Shown: piece by piece, positions 52,413 through 61,227 of the stretch
Layout: every line of letters starts with the position of its first letter
Numbering within the stretch: position 1 is the stretch's first letter
Source of the DNA: Paradevosia shaoguanensis
GTDB taxonomy: Bacteria; Pseudomonadota; Alphaproteobacteria; Rhizobiales; Devosiaceae
Direction: 5' to 3'
DNA length: 64,000 nt
NCBI RefSeq assembly: GCF_016801025.1
Contig: NZ_CP068983.1
Location: forward strand, 2,844,501-2,908,500
Made by a program: the position numbers and the translations under genes
The notes under the pieces: model-generated
What the model was told of the DNA's origin: nothing
The model's input: only the letters and a program-made list of their open reading frames with translations
The model's database searches: none

Positions 52413-52495
52413 ACTTCCCCGGACCTGATCCGGGGCCTATTGCCACCCTCCATTCGAGGGGCGGCATCCGTGGGCCCCGGCTTCGCGGGGGAAGT
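52413..52495. repeat. Imperfect palindromic intergenic repeat
   Basis: An 83-bp element between the binding-protein gene and puuD. Its left half (ACTTCCCCGGACCTGATCCG) and its right half read inverted share the frame ACTTCCCC..GCCGGGG with local mismatches. It resembles the C/G-rich repeats widespread in Hyphomicrobiales genomes. It could attenuate transcription between the importer and the puuD-guaD-glcB genes. Confidence 0.6.
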
Positions 52496-52580
52496 GCGGT
52501 GCTGGGGCAGTACCCCGTAACAGCTAGAGCGGCGGGGCCTCCCCCGCCGCTTTCACGAAGACCGAACTGGGACCTGACCG

Positions 52581-53804
52581 ATGCCCGACTACATCATCTT
52601 CTGGGAATGGCTGAGCTTCGCGGTGCGCTGGGCGCATGTGGTTACCGCCATCGCCTGGATCGGCTCGTCCTTCTATTTCATCGCGCTGGACCTTGGCCTG
52701 CGCAAGACCCCGAGCCTGCCTCCGCTCGCCAGCGGTGAGGAATGGCAGGTGCATGGCGGCGGCTTCTACCACATCCAGAAATACCTCGTGGCGCCCGAAT
52801 TCCTGCCCGAGCACCTGACCTGGTTCAAGTGGGAGAGCTATTTCACCTGGATCACCGGCGCCATGATGTTGGCCGTGATCTACTATGTCGGCGCCGATCT
52901 CTACCTGATCGATCGACATGTTCTCGACGTGCCCAATTGGGTCGGCATCCTCATTTCCATCGGCTCGATCGCCTTCGGCTGGTTCGCCTACGATTTCCTC
53001 TGCAAGTCACCGCTCGGCAAGTCGACAACCGGGCTGATGCTGGTGCTGTTCGCCATCCTCACCGCCATGGCCTGGGCCTATACGCAGGTCTTTACCGGTC
53101 GTGCAGCCATGCTGCACATGGGTGCGTTCACCGCCACCATCATGGCGGCGAACGTGGCGATGATCATCATTCCCAACCAGAAGATCGTCGTTGCCGATCT
53201 CAAGGCCGGCCGGGTGCCTGACGCGAAGTACGGCAAGATCGCCAAGCAGCGCTCGACCCACAACAATTACCTGACGCTGCCCGTGATCTTCTTCATGCTC
53301 TCCGGGCACTACCCCTTGGCCTTCGCGACCGAGTGGAACTGGATCATCGCTTCGCTGATCTTCCTCGAAGGCGTGGTTATCCGCCATTTCTTCAACACGC
53401 GACACGCGCGCCGCGGCAACCCGACCTGGACCTGGCCTTTGGCGATCGTCATTTTCATCATCATCGCCTGGCTTTCTTCGGCGCCCAAGCTGGGTGACAG
53501 CCAGGAAGCGATGGCGTCGCGCGCTGCGGAGCCGTTCCTCGCTGCCACGCAATTCGTGGCGGCCAAGGATATCGTCATGGGCCGTTGCTCGATGTGCCAT
53601 ACCGCCGAGCCGTTCTACGATGGCGTCTACGAAGCGCCCAAGAACGTGCATCTCGATAGCGACGCCGCCATCGCCAACCACGCCGCGGAAATTGCCATAC
53701 AGGCTGGCTTCTCGCATGCCATGCCTCCGGGCAATGTCACCGAGATCACGCCTGACGAACGCGCGGTGCTGCTTGCCTGGTATCGCGAAGGCGCCGGGAA
53801 ATGA
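52581..53804 (+). CDS. puuD: Urate hydroxylase PuuD, membrane protein with cytochrome c domain
   Basis: Integral membrane enzyme of 407 aa that converts urate to 5-hydroxyisourate, replacing soluble uricase. The N-terminal part (about 1-310) has eight or more helices (AVRWAHVVTAIAWIGSSFYF; FTWITGAMMLAVIYYVGADL). The C-terminus is a cytochrome c domain with GRCSMCHT (haem-binding Cys near 336 and 339), so electrons probably go to the respiratory chain. It overlaps guaD by 4 nt. It supplies the substrate of UraH in the same operon. Confidence 0.95.
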   Translation: MPDYIIFWEWLSFAVRWAHVVTAIAWIGSSFYFIALDLGLRKTPSLPPLASGEEWQVHGGGFYHIQKYLVAPEFLPEHLTWFKWESYFTWITGAMMLAVIYYVGADLYLIDRHVLDVPNWVGILISIGSIAFGWFAYDFLCKSPLGKSTTGLMLVLFAILTAMAWAYTQVFTGRAAMLHMGAFTATIMAANVAMIIIPNQKIVVADLKAGRVPDAKYGKIAKQRSTHNNYLTLPVIFFMLSGHYPLAFATEWNWIIASLIFLEGVVIRHFFNTRHARRGNPTWTWPLAIVIFIIIAWLSSAPKLGDSQEAMASRAAEPFLAATQFVAAKDIVMGRCSMCHTAEPFYDGVYEAPKNVHLDSDAAIANHAAEIAIQAGFSHAMPPGNVTEITPDERAVLLAWYREGAGK

Positions 53805-55096
53805 CACGCACCATTCTGCGCGGGCGCGTCTTCACCTTCATCGAGGAGCCGCAGGACATCGATGATACCGCCTCCTACCGCTACCTGGAGGACGGCGCCG
53901 TCACCATCGAGAATGGCAAGATCATTGCCGTTGGCGACTATTCGCCCGCTGGTGCGGCCGGGGCGGAGGTCATCGATCACCGGCCCAGCCTGATCACACC
54001 GGGGCTGATCGACCTGCATCTCCACTACGTGCAAATGCAGGTCATCGGCTCCTATGCCCCGGCGCTGCTCGATTGGCTGCGCGCCTATACGTTCGTGGAG
54101 GAGCAGAAGTTCGGACAGCAGGGCCATGCCGCGGCCATTGCGACGTCCTTCTTCGATGAGCTCATCCGCAACGGCACGACGACTGCGGTAGCCTATTGCT
54201 CCGTCCATCCGGAATCGGTGGATGCCTTCTTCACCGAGGCGGCGCGCCGCAACATGCTCATGGTCGGCGGCAAGGTGATGATGGATCGCAATGCCCCCGA
54301 GGCGCTGCTTGATACCGCCCAGACCGGCTACGATGATACCAAGGCGCTTATTGCGCGCTGGCAGGGCAAGGGCAGGGCGCATTACGCCATCTCCCCACGC
54401 TTCGCCATTACCTCGACGCCCGCCCAGCTCGAAGCCTCGCGCGCGCTGGTTGCAGAATTCCCCGAGTGCTACGTCCAGACGCATCTGTCGGAAAACGACG
54501 CCGAGATCGCCTATTCCATGGAGCTCTATCCGGAGGCCAAGGATTATCTCGGCATCTATGAGGATTACGGCCTCCTCGGCCGCAAGACGCTTCTCGGCCA
54601 TTCGATCCATCTCAGCCATCGCGAAGCTCATGTGATGGCCGAGACAGGCAGCGTCGCCGTCTTCTGCCCGACCTCGAACCTGTTTCTCGGCAGCGGCCTC
54701 TTCGACTATGAGCGGCTGCACAAGACCGGCGTGCGCATCGGCATCGCTACCGATATCGGCGGCGGCACTTCGGTATCGATGCTGCGCACGCTCGATGAGG
54801 GCTTCAAGGTCGCCCAATTGCGCAAGCAACAGCTCTCCCCGCTCAATTCCTTTTACCTCGCCACGCTCGGCAATGCCCGGGCGCTCGGGCTCGAGGACCG
54901 TATCGGCTCGATCGCGCCGGGGCGGGACGCCGATCTCGTAGTGCTCGATAGCAGCGCCATTTCCCATATGGCACTGCGCATGCAGACCATTTCGGGGGTT
55001 GCCCAGGAACTGTTCCTGTTGCAGACGATGGGGGATGACCGTTCGGTCCGTGAGGTTTACATCGCGGGCGAGGCGGCGAAGACCCGGTTGGCTTGA
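53801..55096 (+). CDS. guaD: Guanine deaminase
   Basis: Amidohydrolase of 431 aa converting guanine to xanthine. Metal-binding motifs are [15 protein letters not shown] (HxH, near 71-73), the conserved [11 protein letters not shown] and the [19 protein letters not shown] region, then [14 protein letters not shown] with the final aspartate. It feeds xanthine to XdhAB. ATGA overlap with puuD. Confidence 0.95.
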   Translation: MTRTILRGRVFTFIEEPQDIDDTASYRYLEDGAVTIENGKIIAVGDYSPAGAAGAEVIDHRPSLITPGLIDLHLHYVQMQVIGSYAPALLDWLRAYTFVEEQKFGQQGHAAAIATSFFDELIRNGTTTAVAYCSVHPESVDAFFTEAARRNMLMVGGKVMMDRNAPEALLDTAQTGYDDTKALIARWQGKGRAHYAISPRFAITSTPAQLEASRALVAEFPECYVQTHLSENDAEIAYSMELYPEAKDYLGIYEDYGLLGRKTLLGHSIHLSHREAHVMAETGSVAVFCPTSNLFLGSGLFDYERLHKTGVRIGIATDIGGGTSVSMLRTLDEGFKVAQLRKQQLSPLNSFYLATLGNARALGLEDRIGSIAPGRDADLVVLDSSAISHMALRMQTISGVAQELFLLQTMGDDRSVREVYIAGEAAKTRLA

Positions 55097-55113
55097 AAAC
55101 AAGGAGTGGGCAA

Positions 55114-57276
55114 TTGGCCGAGTACGTCGAGAAGTCGGGCTTGAAGGTCGATTCCCAGCTCGTAGACTTCATCGAGAAAGAGGCGCTGCCCGGCACCAAG
55201 GTCGATCCGCTTCGCTTCTGGATCGGCCTGTCGCTCTACGTCACGGCCTTTGCGCCGCGCAATCGCGCCTTCCTTGCCATCCGCGACAATCTCCAGACCC
55301 AGATCGATGACTGGCACCATGCGCACGGGCCTGTCGCCAATGACCCGGCGGGCTACGAGAAGTTCCTGCGCCAGATTGGCTACATCGTTCCGGAGCCCGA
55401 GGATTTTTCTATCGAGACGACAGGGCTCGATCCCGAGATTACCAGCATCTGCGGGCCGCAGCTTGTGGTGCCGGTCTCCAACGCACGCTATGCCCTCAAT
55501 GCCGCCAATGCGCGCTGGGGCAGCCTTTTCGATGCGCTCTACGGCACTGATGTCATTTCACGCGATGGCGCGCTGGCGCCCGGCAAGGGTTACAATCCCG
55601 AGCGCGGCGCCGCGGTGTTCGCCCGTGCCGCCGAGTTCCTCGATGGTGCCTTTCCGCTCACCGTGGGCAGCCACGCTGATGTTTCGAGCTACGCGCTCGA
55701 TTACGCCAACGGCCTTTGCAGCATCGTCATCGACGATGGCCGCACGGCGCTGGCCGATCCGTCGCAATTCGTTGGCTATCGCCAGGTGGGCGAGGACTTG
55801 GTCCTGCTCCTTCGCCACAACGGGCTTCATGTCGAGATCAACATCGATCGCGCCAATCCGGTAGGCAAGACGCACAAGGCGGGCATTGCCGATGTCGTGG
55901 TCGAGAGCGCCATCACGACCATCCAGGATTGCGAGGATTCCGTCGCCGCTGTCGATACCGAGGACAAGGTCGCGGTCTATCGCAACTGGCTGGGCCTGAT
56001 GAACGGCACCCTCTCGGAGACCTTCGAGAAGGGTGGCAAGACCATCACCCGACGCCTTAACGCCGATCGTGTCTACACCGCGCTCAATGGCAGCACGCTG
56101 ACGCTCAAGGGGCGCTCGCTGCTCCTCGTGCGCAATGTCGGGCACCTGATGACCACCAAGGCCATCCTCGACCGCGACAACCAGGAGATCGGCGAGGGGC
56201 TGATGGATGCGGTGATCACCACCCTCTGCGCCCTCCACGACAAGACCAATTCGGCTACCGGGGCCATCTACATCGTCAAGCCCAAGATGCACGGGCCGGA
56301 CGAGGTGGCGTTCTCCTGCGAGATATTCGGTGGCGTCGAGCGCCTTTTGGGGCTGCCCGAGAACACCATCAAGATCGGCATCATGGATGAGGAGCGCCGG
56401 ACGAGCGCCAACCTCAAGGCTTGCATCAGGGCTGCACGCCACCGCGTGTTCTTCATCAATACCGGCTTCCTCGATCGCACCGGCGACGAAATCCACACCT
56501 CGATGGAAGCCGGCCCGGTGCTGCGCAAGGACGATATCAAGGCCGAAGCCTGGCTTGGCGCCTATGAGGATCGCAACGTGCTCATCGGCCTGCGCTGCGG
56601 CTTCTCCGGCAAGGCGCAGATCGGCAAGGGCATGTGGGCCAAGCCCGATGACATGGCCGAAATGCTCAAGGTCAAGATCGGCCATCCGCGTTCTGGCGCC
56701 AACACGGCCTGGGTGCCGTCGCCCACTGCTGCCACGCTCCATGCGCTGCACTACCACGAGGTCGATGTCTTCGAGGCGCAGAAGCGCCGTCACAACCAGG
56801 AGACGCCCGGGCTCGGTGCCCTTTTCTCCATGCCTGCCCTTGATCCCTCGACCCTCAGCCACGAGCAGATCGTGCGTGAGCTTGAGAACAACAGCCAGGG
56901 CATCCTCGGCTACGTCGTGCGCTGGGTGCAACAGGGCGTCGGGTGCTCGAAGGTTCCGGACATCAACAATGTCGGCCTCATGGAAGACCGCGCGACCTGC
57001 CGCATTTCGAGCCAGGCCGTCGCCAATTGGCTCCGCCATGGGGTGGTAAGCAAGGATGAGGTCGTTTCGACCTTCGAGCGCATGGCGGCTGTCGTCGACG
57101 AGCAGAATGCCGGCGACCCGATCTATCGGCCCATGGCCGGCAATTTCCAGTCGGTTGCCTTCCAGGCCGCGCTCGACCTCGCGCTGCATGGGGCCGAGCA
57201 GCCTTCCGGCTATACCGAGCCGATCCTCCACAAGCGCCGGCTGCAGGTGAAGGCGCGCGAAGCTGCCAGGGCCTGA
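55114..57276 (+). CDS. glcB: Malate synthase G
   Basis: Single-chain malate synthase of 720 aa that condenses glyoxylate with acetyl-CoA. Domain features are recognisable: N-terminal clasp ([20 protein letters not shown]), TIM-barrel core with the [14 protein letters not shown] motif and [19 protein letters not shown], and the C-terminal plug (VNPRF-type region replaced by [20 protein letters not shown]). The start is TTG at 55114 behind AAGGAG, chosen because the next upstream TTG (55093) lacks spacing. Here it disposes of the glyoxylate produced by allantoin degradation. Confidence 0.95.
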   Translation: MAEYVEKSGLKVDSQLVDFIEKEALPGTKVDPLRFWIGLSLYVTAFAPRNRAFLAIRDNLQTQIDDWHHAHGPVANDPAGYEKFLRQIGYIVPEPEDFSIETTGLDPEITSICGPQLVVPVSNARYALNAANARWGSLFDALYGTDVISRDGALAPGKGYNPERGAAVFARAAEFLDGAFPLTVGSHADVSSYALDYANGLCSIVIDDGRTALADPSQFVGYRQVGEDLVLLLRHNGLHVEINIDRANPVGKTHKAGIADVVVESAITTIQDCEDSVAAVDTEDKVAVYRNWLGLMNGTLSETFEKGGKTITRRLNADRVYTALNGSTLTLKGRSLLLVRNVGHLMTTKAILDRDNQEIGEGLMDAVITTLCALHDKTNSATGAIYIVKPKMHGPDEVAFSCEIFGGVERLLGLPENTIKIGIMDEERRTSANLKACIRAARHRVFFINTGFLDRTGDEIHTSMEAGPVLRKDDIKAEAWLGAYEDRNVLIGLRCGFSGKAQIGKGMWAKPDDMAEMLKVKIGHPRSGANTAWVPSPTAATLHALHYHEVDVFEAQKRRHNQETPGLGALFSMPALDPSTLSHEQIVRELENNSQGILGYVVRWVQQGVGCSKVPDINNVGLMEDRATCRISSQAVANWLRHGVVSKDEVVSTFERMAAVVDEQNAGDPIYRPMAGNFQSVAFQAALDLALHGAEQPSGYTEPILHKRRLQVKAREAARA

Positions 57277-57767
57277 TGGCAGGCGGGGAGATCGAGATCG
57301 CCTGGTGCCGCGATCCCGGCATGGCCGATGCCATTGCCCTTTTCTTCGTGGAGAACGCCGATCCCACCTATATCTCCCACGGCGAGATCATGTTCGGTCG
57401 TGCCGTCGCGCTTGGGCAATGGGCTGACGATCTCTTCGAGCAGGTTGCACGTGAGGCCCGAGAGGCGATCGATGATCCGGCCGAGGCCTTCGCCGTGGCG
57501 CGCCTCGATGGCGAACTCGTCGGCCTCGTCGAAATCCATTTCGATGACCGCTACCACTTCGCGGTCATCAACGACCTCATGATTTCCCGCACCGCTCGTG
57601 GGGCGGGCCTGGGCAAGCGGTTCATCGACTGGGTAGAGGAGCAATGCCGCGAGCGCGGCATCCGACGCCTCTTTCTCGAAAGCGGCATCGGCAATGCGCG
57701 TGCCCACGAATTCTTCGAGCGCGAAGGCTTCGTCAAGACGGCTGTCACCATGATGCGGGAACTCTAG
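57276..57767 (+). CDS. GNAT-family N-acetyltransferase
   Basis: Acyltransferase of 163 aa (VARLDGELVGLVEIHFDDRY; LMISRTARGAGLGKRFIDWV, with the R-G-x-G-L/G CoA-binding loop; NARAHEFFEREGFVKTAVTM). Substrate unknown. It overlaps the glcB stop by one base (TGATG), so it is the last gene of the purine operon by position. A functional link to purines is not shown. Confidence 0.88.
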   Translation: MAGGEIEIAWCRDPGMADAIALFFVENADPTYISHGEIMFGRAVALGQWADDLFEQVAREAREAIDDPAEAFAVARLDGELVGLVEIHFDDRYHFAVINDLMISRTARGAGLGKRFIDWVEEQCRERGIRRLFLESGIGNARAHEFFEREGFVKTAVTMMREL

Positions 57768-57838
57768 GCGACCCCGGCATACGGGAACTGGGCTACACCG
57801 AGGGGCGTTGGTCGGTGTCAGCAAAGAAAGGCAAGCCA

Positions 57839-58000
57839 ATGCCCACTTACGATCCCCACAAGACCACCAACGAGGTTCGGCAGGGTAACCGCCGGCTCAT
57901 GAACATGCGGGTGCTGGTAATTTCCATCGTCGCGGTGGTCGTGCTTTTCGGCCTCATCTACATCGCCTTCGCGCTCAACACCCCGCCGACCGCGCAATAA
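57839..58000 (+). CDS. Small single-helix membrane protein
   Basis: Protein of 53 aa with a basic cytoplasmic N-terminus (PTYDPHKTTNEVRQGNRRLM) and one hydrophobic helix (VLVISIVAVVVLFGLIYIAF), ending in a short polar tail. Similar short proteins are frequent in Hyphomicrobiales and their role is unknown. It is 2 nt from the topoisomerase start codon, suggesting one operon. Confidence 0.78.
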   Translation: MPTYDPHKTTNEVRQGNRRLMNMRVLVISIVAVVVLFGLIYIAFALNTPPTAQ

Positions 58001-58002
58001 AG

Positions 58003-58974
58003 ATGCGCCTGCGGAAGGTGACGCGGGACGATCTCACCATCGCCCGCCAGAAGCGCGGCAGAGGGTTCTGTTTCCACGATGCCGATGGCCGATTGGTCTG
58101 CGATGCGGCGTTCAAGGCTCGCATCGGCGAGTTGGCCATTCCGCCGGCCTGGCGCAATGTTCGCGTCGCGCCCTGGGCCAATGCGCATATCCAGTGCGTG
58201 GGCACGGACGAGGCGGGCAGGGTGCAATACATCTATCATCCCGATTGGGAACTGCGCCGGTCAGAGCGCAAGCTGCGCCGCCTGGCTTCGCTTTCGGCTG
58301 TAGTGCCGCGCGTGCGCCGTCGTGTCCGCAGAGATCTGGCTGCCGAGGCGGGTTCGATCGAGCTGGCGCAGGCCATTGCCGTTGCGCTGATCGATGCGAC
58401 GGCCATGCGCATCGGCAGTCAGGCTTATCTCAGGCAGAACGGCACGCGCGGCGCGGCGACCCTCTTCGCGCGCGATGTGAAGGTGAGCGGCAAACACATC
58501 GAGATCGATTTTCCTGCCAAGGGTGGCAAACCAGCACATTATGAGCTCGCCAGTGAGCCATTGGCCAAGGCGTTGCAACGGATCATGACGCTTCCTGGCA
58601 GGCGTCTTCTCGTTCACCGCGAGGGCAAGAAGCTCGTTGCCCTCCACACGCGGGTCATCAACGACTACCTGCGCCAGATTTCGGGCGTAGACATTTCCGC
58701 CAAGGATTTCCGCACGCTTCGTGCCAGCGCGTTGGCGGCCGAGGCGCTGGCGCGGATCGAACCCGGCTCCTCAGATTCCGCCCGCAAACGACAGATCGCC
58801 GGCGTCGCTCGCGAAGTCTCAGAGATGTTGCTCAATACGTCCGCGATCAGCCGCAAGAGCTACATCGCGCCAAGTCTCTTCAAGCTCTTCGACAGCGGCA
58901 GGCTGCAGCAGCTCTGGAGCAACACGCCGGGGCGTCCCGAAGAACGTCTCCACGCAATTCTTGTGGCTTCGTGA
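58003..58974 (+). CDS. Eukaryotic-type DNA topoisomerase IB
   Basis: Bacterial topoisomerase IB of 323 aa that relaxes supercoils through a 3'-phosphotyrosine. The N-terminal domain (FHDADGRLVCDAAFKARIGE) is followed by the catalytic domain with the active-site tyrosine near residue 287 in SRKSYIAPSLF. The conserved VVHREGKK-type and RTLRAS segments are also present (LLVHREGKKLVALHTRVIND; DFRTLRASALAAEALA). The poxvirus-like short form, widely scattered in bacteria. Start 2 nt after the small membrane-protein gene. Confidence 0.93.
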   Translation: MRLRKVTRDDLTIARQKRGRGFCFHDADGRLVCDAAFKARIGELAIPPAWRNVRVAPWANAHIQCVGTDEAGRVQYIYHPDWELRRSERKLRRLASLSAVVPRVRRRVRRDLAAEAGSIELAQAIAVALIDATAMRIGSQAYLRQNGTRGAATLFARDVKVSGKHIEIDFPAKGGKPAHYELASEPLAKALQRIMTLPGRRLLVHREGKKLVALHTRVINDYLRQISGVDISAKDFRTLRASALAAEALARIEPGSSDSARKRQIAGVAREVSEMLLNTSAISRKSYIAPSLFKLFDSGRLQQLWSNTPGRPEERLHAILVAS

Positions 58975-58978
58975 CGCC

Positions 58979-61198
58979 TCAGGCCCGCCGCCGCCGCTGC
59001 GGCGCGCGGACGGCGCCCTCGGCGAAAAGGGCGGCGGTCCGGTCCGGGTCAACGGGTGGCGACAGCAGGTAACCCTGGATGGTGTTGCAGCCCATGTCCC
59101 GGAGCACAGCAAGCTGCTTTTCGGTCTCCACGCCTTCGGCTGTCACTTCGATGCCCATGGCATGGGCCAGCGTCACCATGGCCTGCACTATGGCCGATGA
59201 CGTCTGGTCTTCGCCGAGCTGGCTGATGAACGAGCGGTCGATCTTGATCCGGTCCACCGCATAGCGCTTGAGGTAGTTGAGCGAGGAATAGCCCGTGCCG
59301 AAATCGTCGAGTGCGATCTTGATACCGGCCGCGCGGAAGGCGCGCAGCGTTTCGGTGGTCACCATCTCGTCTTCGAGCAGGATGCCTTCGGTGATTTCGA
59401 GCTCAAGATCGCCTGGCCGCATGCCCGTCAGCGCCAGCAGCTCGAAGACGCGCGACTGGAATTTCGGGTTCCGCAGCTGCGCCGGCGAGATGTTGACCGC
59501 GATGGTTCGCTCCGGCCAACGGCCGCCCATTTCGAGCGCGCGACGCAGCACGGCGTCGCCCAGCGCCTCGATGAGGCCGGCACTCTCGGCCACCGGGATG
59601 AACTGGGCCGGCGAGATCGGCCCGTATTTAGGATGCGTCCAGCGCGCCAGTGCCTCGGCGCCCATGACCTTGCGGTCGGGGGTGAAGAGTGGCTGGAAGG
59701 ACACCGACAGCTGGTCGTCGCGCCGCAATGCCTCGCGTAGCTCCCCCTCGACCGTATGACGGAGCTGGAGCAGTTCGTTCATGTGCTCGTGGAACACCAC
59801 GGCTCGGTTGCGGCCATTGGCCTTGGCCTCGTAGAGCGCAATATCGGCCTTGCGCAGCAAATCGTGGCGCACGGCGCCGATATCGGTGTTGCAGATGATG
59901 CCCACCGACACGCCCACGAAAACGTCGCCCCCTTCGATATCGAAGGGACGTCCGATGGCCTCGATTACCCTTTCTGCTCGCCGCAATGCGTCCTCTTCGT
60001 TGACGCTGCTCTGGCAGATCACGGCGAATTCGTCGCCGCCAATGCGCGCGATGAACTCGTTGCCGCCCGTTGCCGTGACCAGGCGTTCGGCGACAAGCTG
60101 GATCAGCCGGTCGCCCGCATGGTGCCCGCGCGTATCGTTGACCTGCTTGAAGCGGTCGAGATCAAGCATGAAGAGCGTCACGGGGTGCAAGCGGCTTCGC
60201 CCGGCCAGGACGGAGGAGAGCGTTTCCTCGAAAAGCGTGCGGTTGGGCAAGCCCGTCAGTGTGTCGTGATGCGCCAGATGCTGAGCGGTGCGCCGCCCAG
60301 TCTCGACGGCTTGCGCCGATTTCCAGAGCTTGCTCACCAGCATCAGGATGACGATGCCGCCGACCAGGAGCGCGAAGCCGAGCACCGGCAGCGTTTCCTT
60401 GAGCGTGCGCAGGCCAGGTTTGTCCGGCTGCCACTGGAAGAAGGCTATGAGCCGACCGGCCTCGTTGAGGATGGGGTAGACAGCCAGGCCCTCGGCAGGA
60501 ACCGACGACCCGGAAAAACCCGCCTCGCTGAAGCCGTATCGATCCGAAAGTCCGTTGGCGAAGCTGTCGTTGAGGAAGCGGACGCTCACATGCAGAAGAT
60601 GAGTGCCTGCATCCTGCTGGATAGCGCCGCTATCGGAAAGCAGCGGCATCACACTCACGATCGCGGGATAGCCCGAAATGGTGGCGAAGTCCGAAACGTG
60701 CGGAATACGGGCAGTCACGCCGGTCTCGAACGCCTTGAGACCGTTGTTGCCGATGAGCTCGCGCATCCGCGCCACGAGTGGCTCATAGGCCTCCCGATCT
60801 TGCTCGTAGATTTCGGCGATCGTCGTCGCGCCAGCGCTCATGGCGTAGATCGGCTGGTCTTCCGCGTTGAGGAGGAATGTGCGGTCGTGACGGAAATAGT
60901 CATGCATCCACTGGCCGAGATTGGCCTCGACCCAGGACTGGTTGAACTTGAGCCGCGTATTGATGACCGCTGCATCGCGCCCGGCAATGCTCTCCTGGTC
61001 GTGCGGCACGCGCTCGAGCTGCTCGGACAGCACCTTGTTGACGAGCGCGGTTTCGCGCTCGAGAGCCAGCCGGTCGCTGTTGGCTGTCGACCAGAGCACG
61101 AAGCCGAGCACGCCGGCCATGACCAGCAGCAGCGAAACCGCCGCCGGTGCCAGCACACTGGCAGCGAATTGCCAGCTCTTCCAGTTCCTCAACTTCAT
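58979..61198 (-). CDS. Membrane-bound diguanylate cyclase/phosphodiesterase with CHASE4-like sensor
   Basis: Signalling protein of 739 aa that makes or degrades cyclic di-GMP. TM1 (FAASVLAPAAVSLLLVMAGV) and TM2 (LPVLGFALLVGGIVILMLV) enclose a periplasmic CHASE4-like sensor of about 220 residues. The cytoplasmic GGDEF domain has an intact motif (RIGGDEFAV) and the EAL domain has the start EALARWTHPKYGP with later ETEGILLEDE-type and DDFGTGYSSLNYLKRYAVDR metal sites. It follows its paralogue by 29 nt and both are read leftwards. The net activity cannot be decided from sequence. Confidence 0.93.
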   Translation of the reverse strand: MKLRNWKSWQFAASVLAPAAVSLLLVMAGVLGFVLWSTANSDRLALERETALVNKVLSEQLERVPHDQESIAGRDAAVINTRLKFNQSWVEANLGQWMHDYFRHDRTFLLNAEDQPIYAMSAGATTIAEIYEQDREAYEPLVARMRELIGNNGLKAFETGVTARIPHVSDFATISGYPAIVSVMPLLSDSGAIQQDAGTHLLHVSVRFLNDSFANGLSDRYGFSEAGFSGSSVPAEGLAVYPILNEAGRLIAFFQWQPDKPGLRTLKETLPVLGFALLVGGIVILMLVSKLWKSAQAVETGRRTAQHLAHHDTLTGLPNRTLFEETLSSVLAGRSRLHPVTLFMLDLDRFKQVNDTRGHHAGDRLIQLVAERLVTATGGNEFIARIGGDEFAVICQSSVNEEDALRRAERVIEAIGRPFDIEGGDVFVGVSVGIICNTDIGAVRHDLLRKADIALYEAKANGRNRAVVFHEHMNELLQLRHTVEGELREALRRDDQLSVSFQPLFTPDRKVMGAEALARWTHPKYGPISPAQFIPVAESAGLIEALGDAVLRRALEMGGRWPERTIAVNISPAQLRNPKFQSRVFELLALTGMRPGDLELEITEGILLEDEMVTTETLRAFRAAGIKIALDDFGTGYSSLNYLKRYAVDRIKIDRSFISQLGEDQTSSAIVQAMVTLAHAMGIEVTAEGVETEKQLAVLRDMGCNTIQGYLLSPPVDPDRTAALFAEGAVRAPQRRRRA

Positions 61199-61227
61199 AT
61201 CTTGGGCCGCCCCCCAAAACGACGTTG

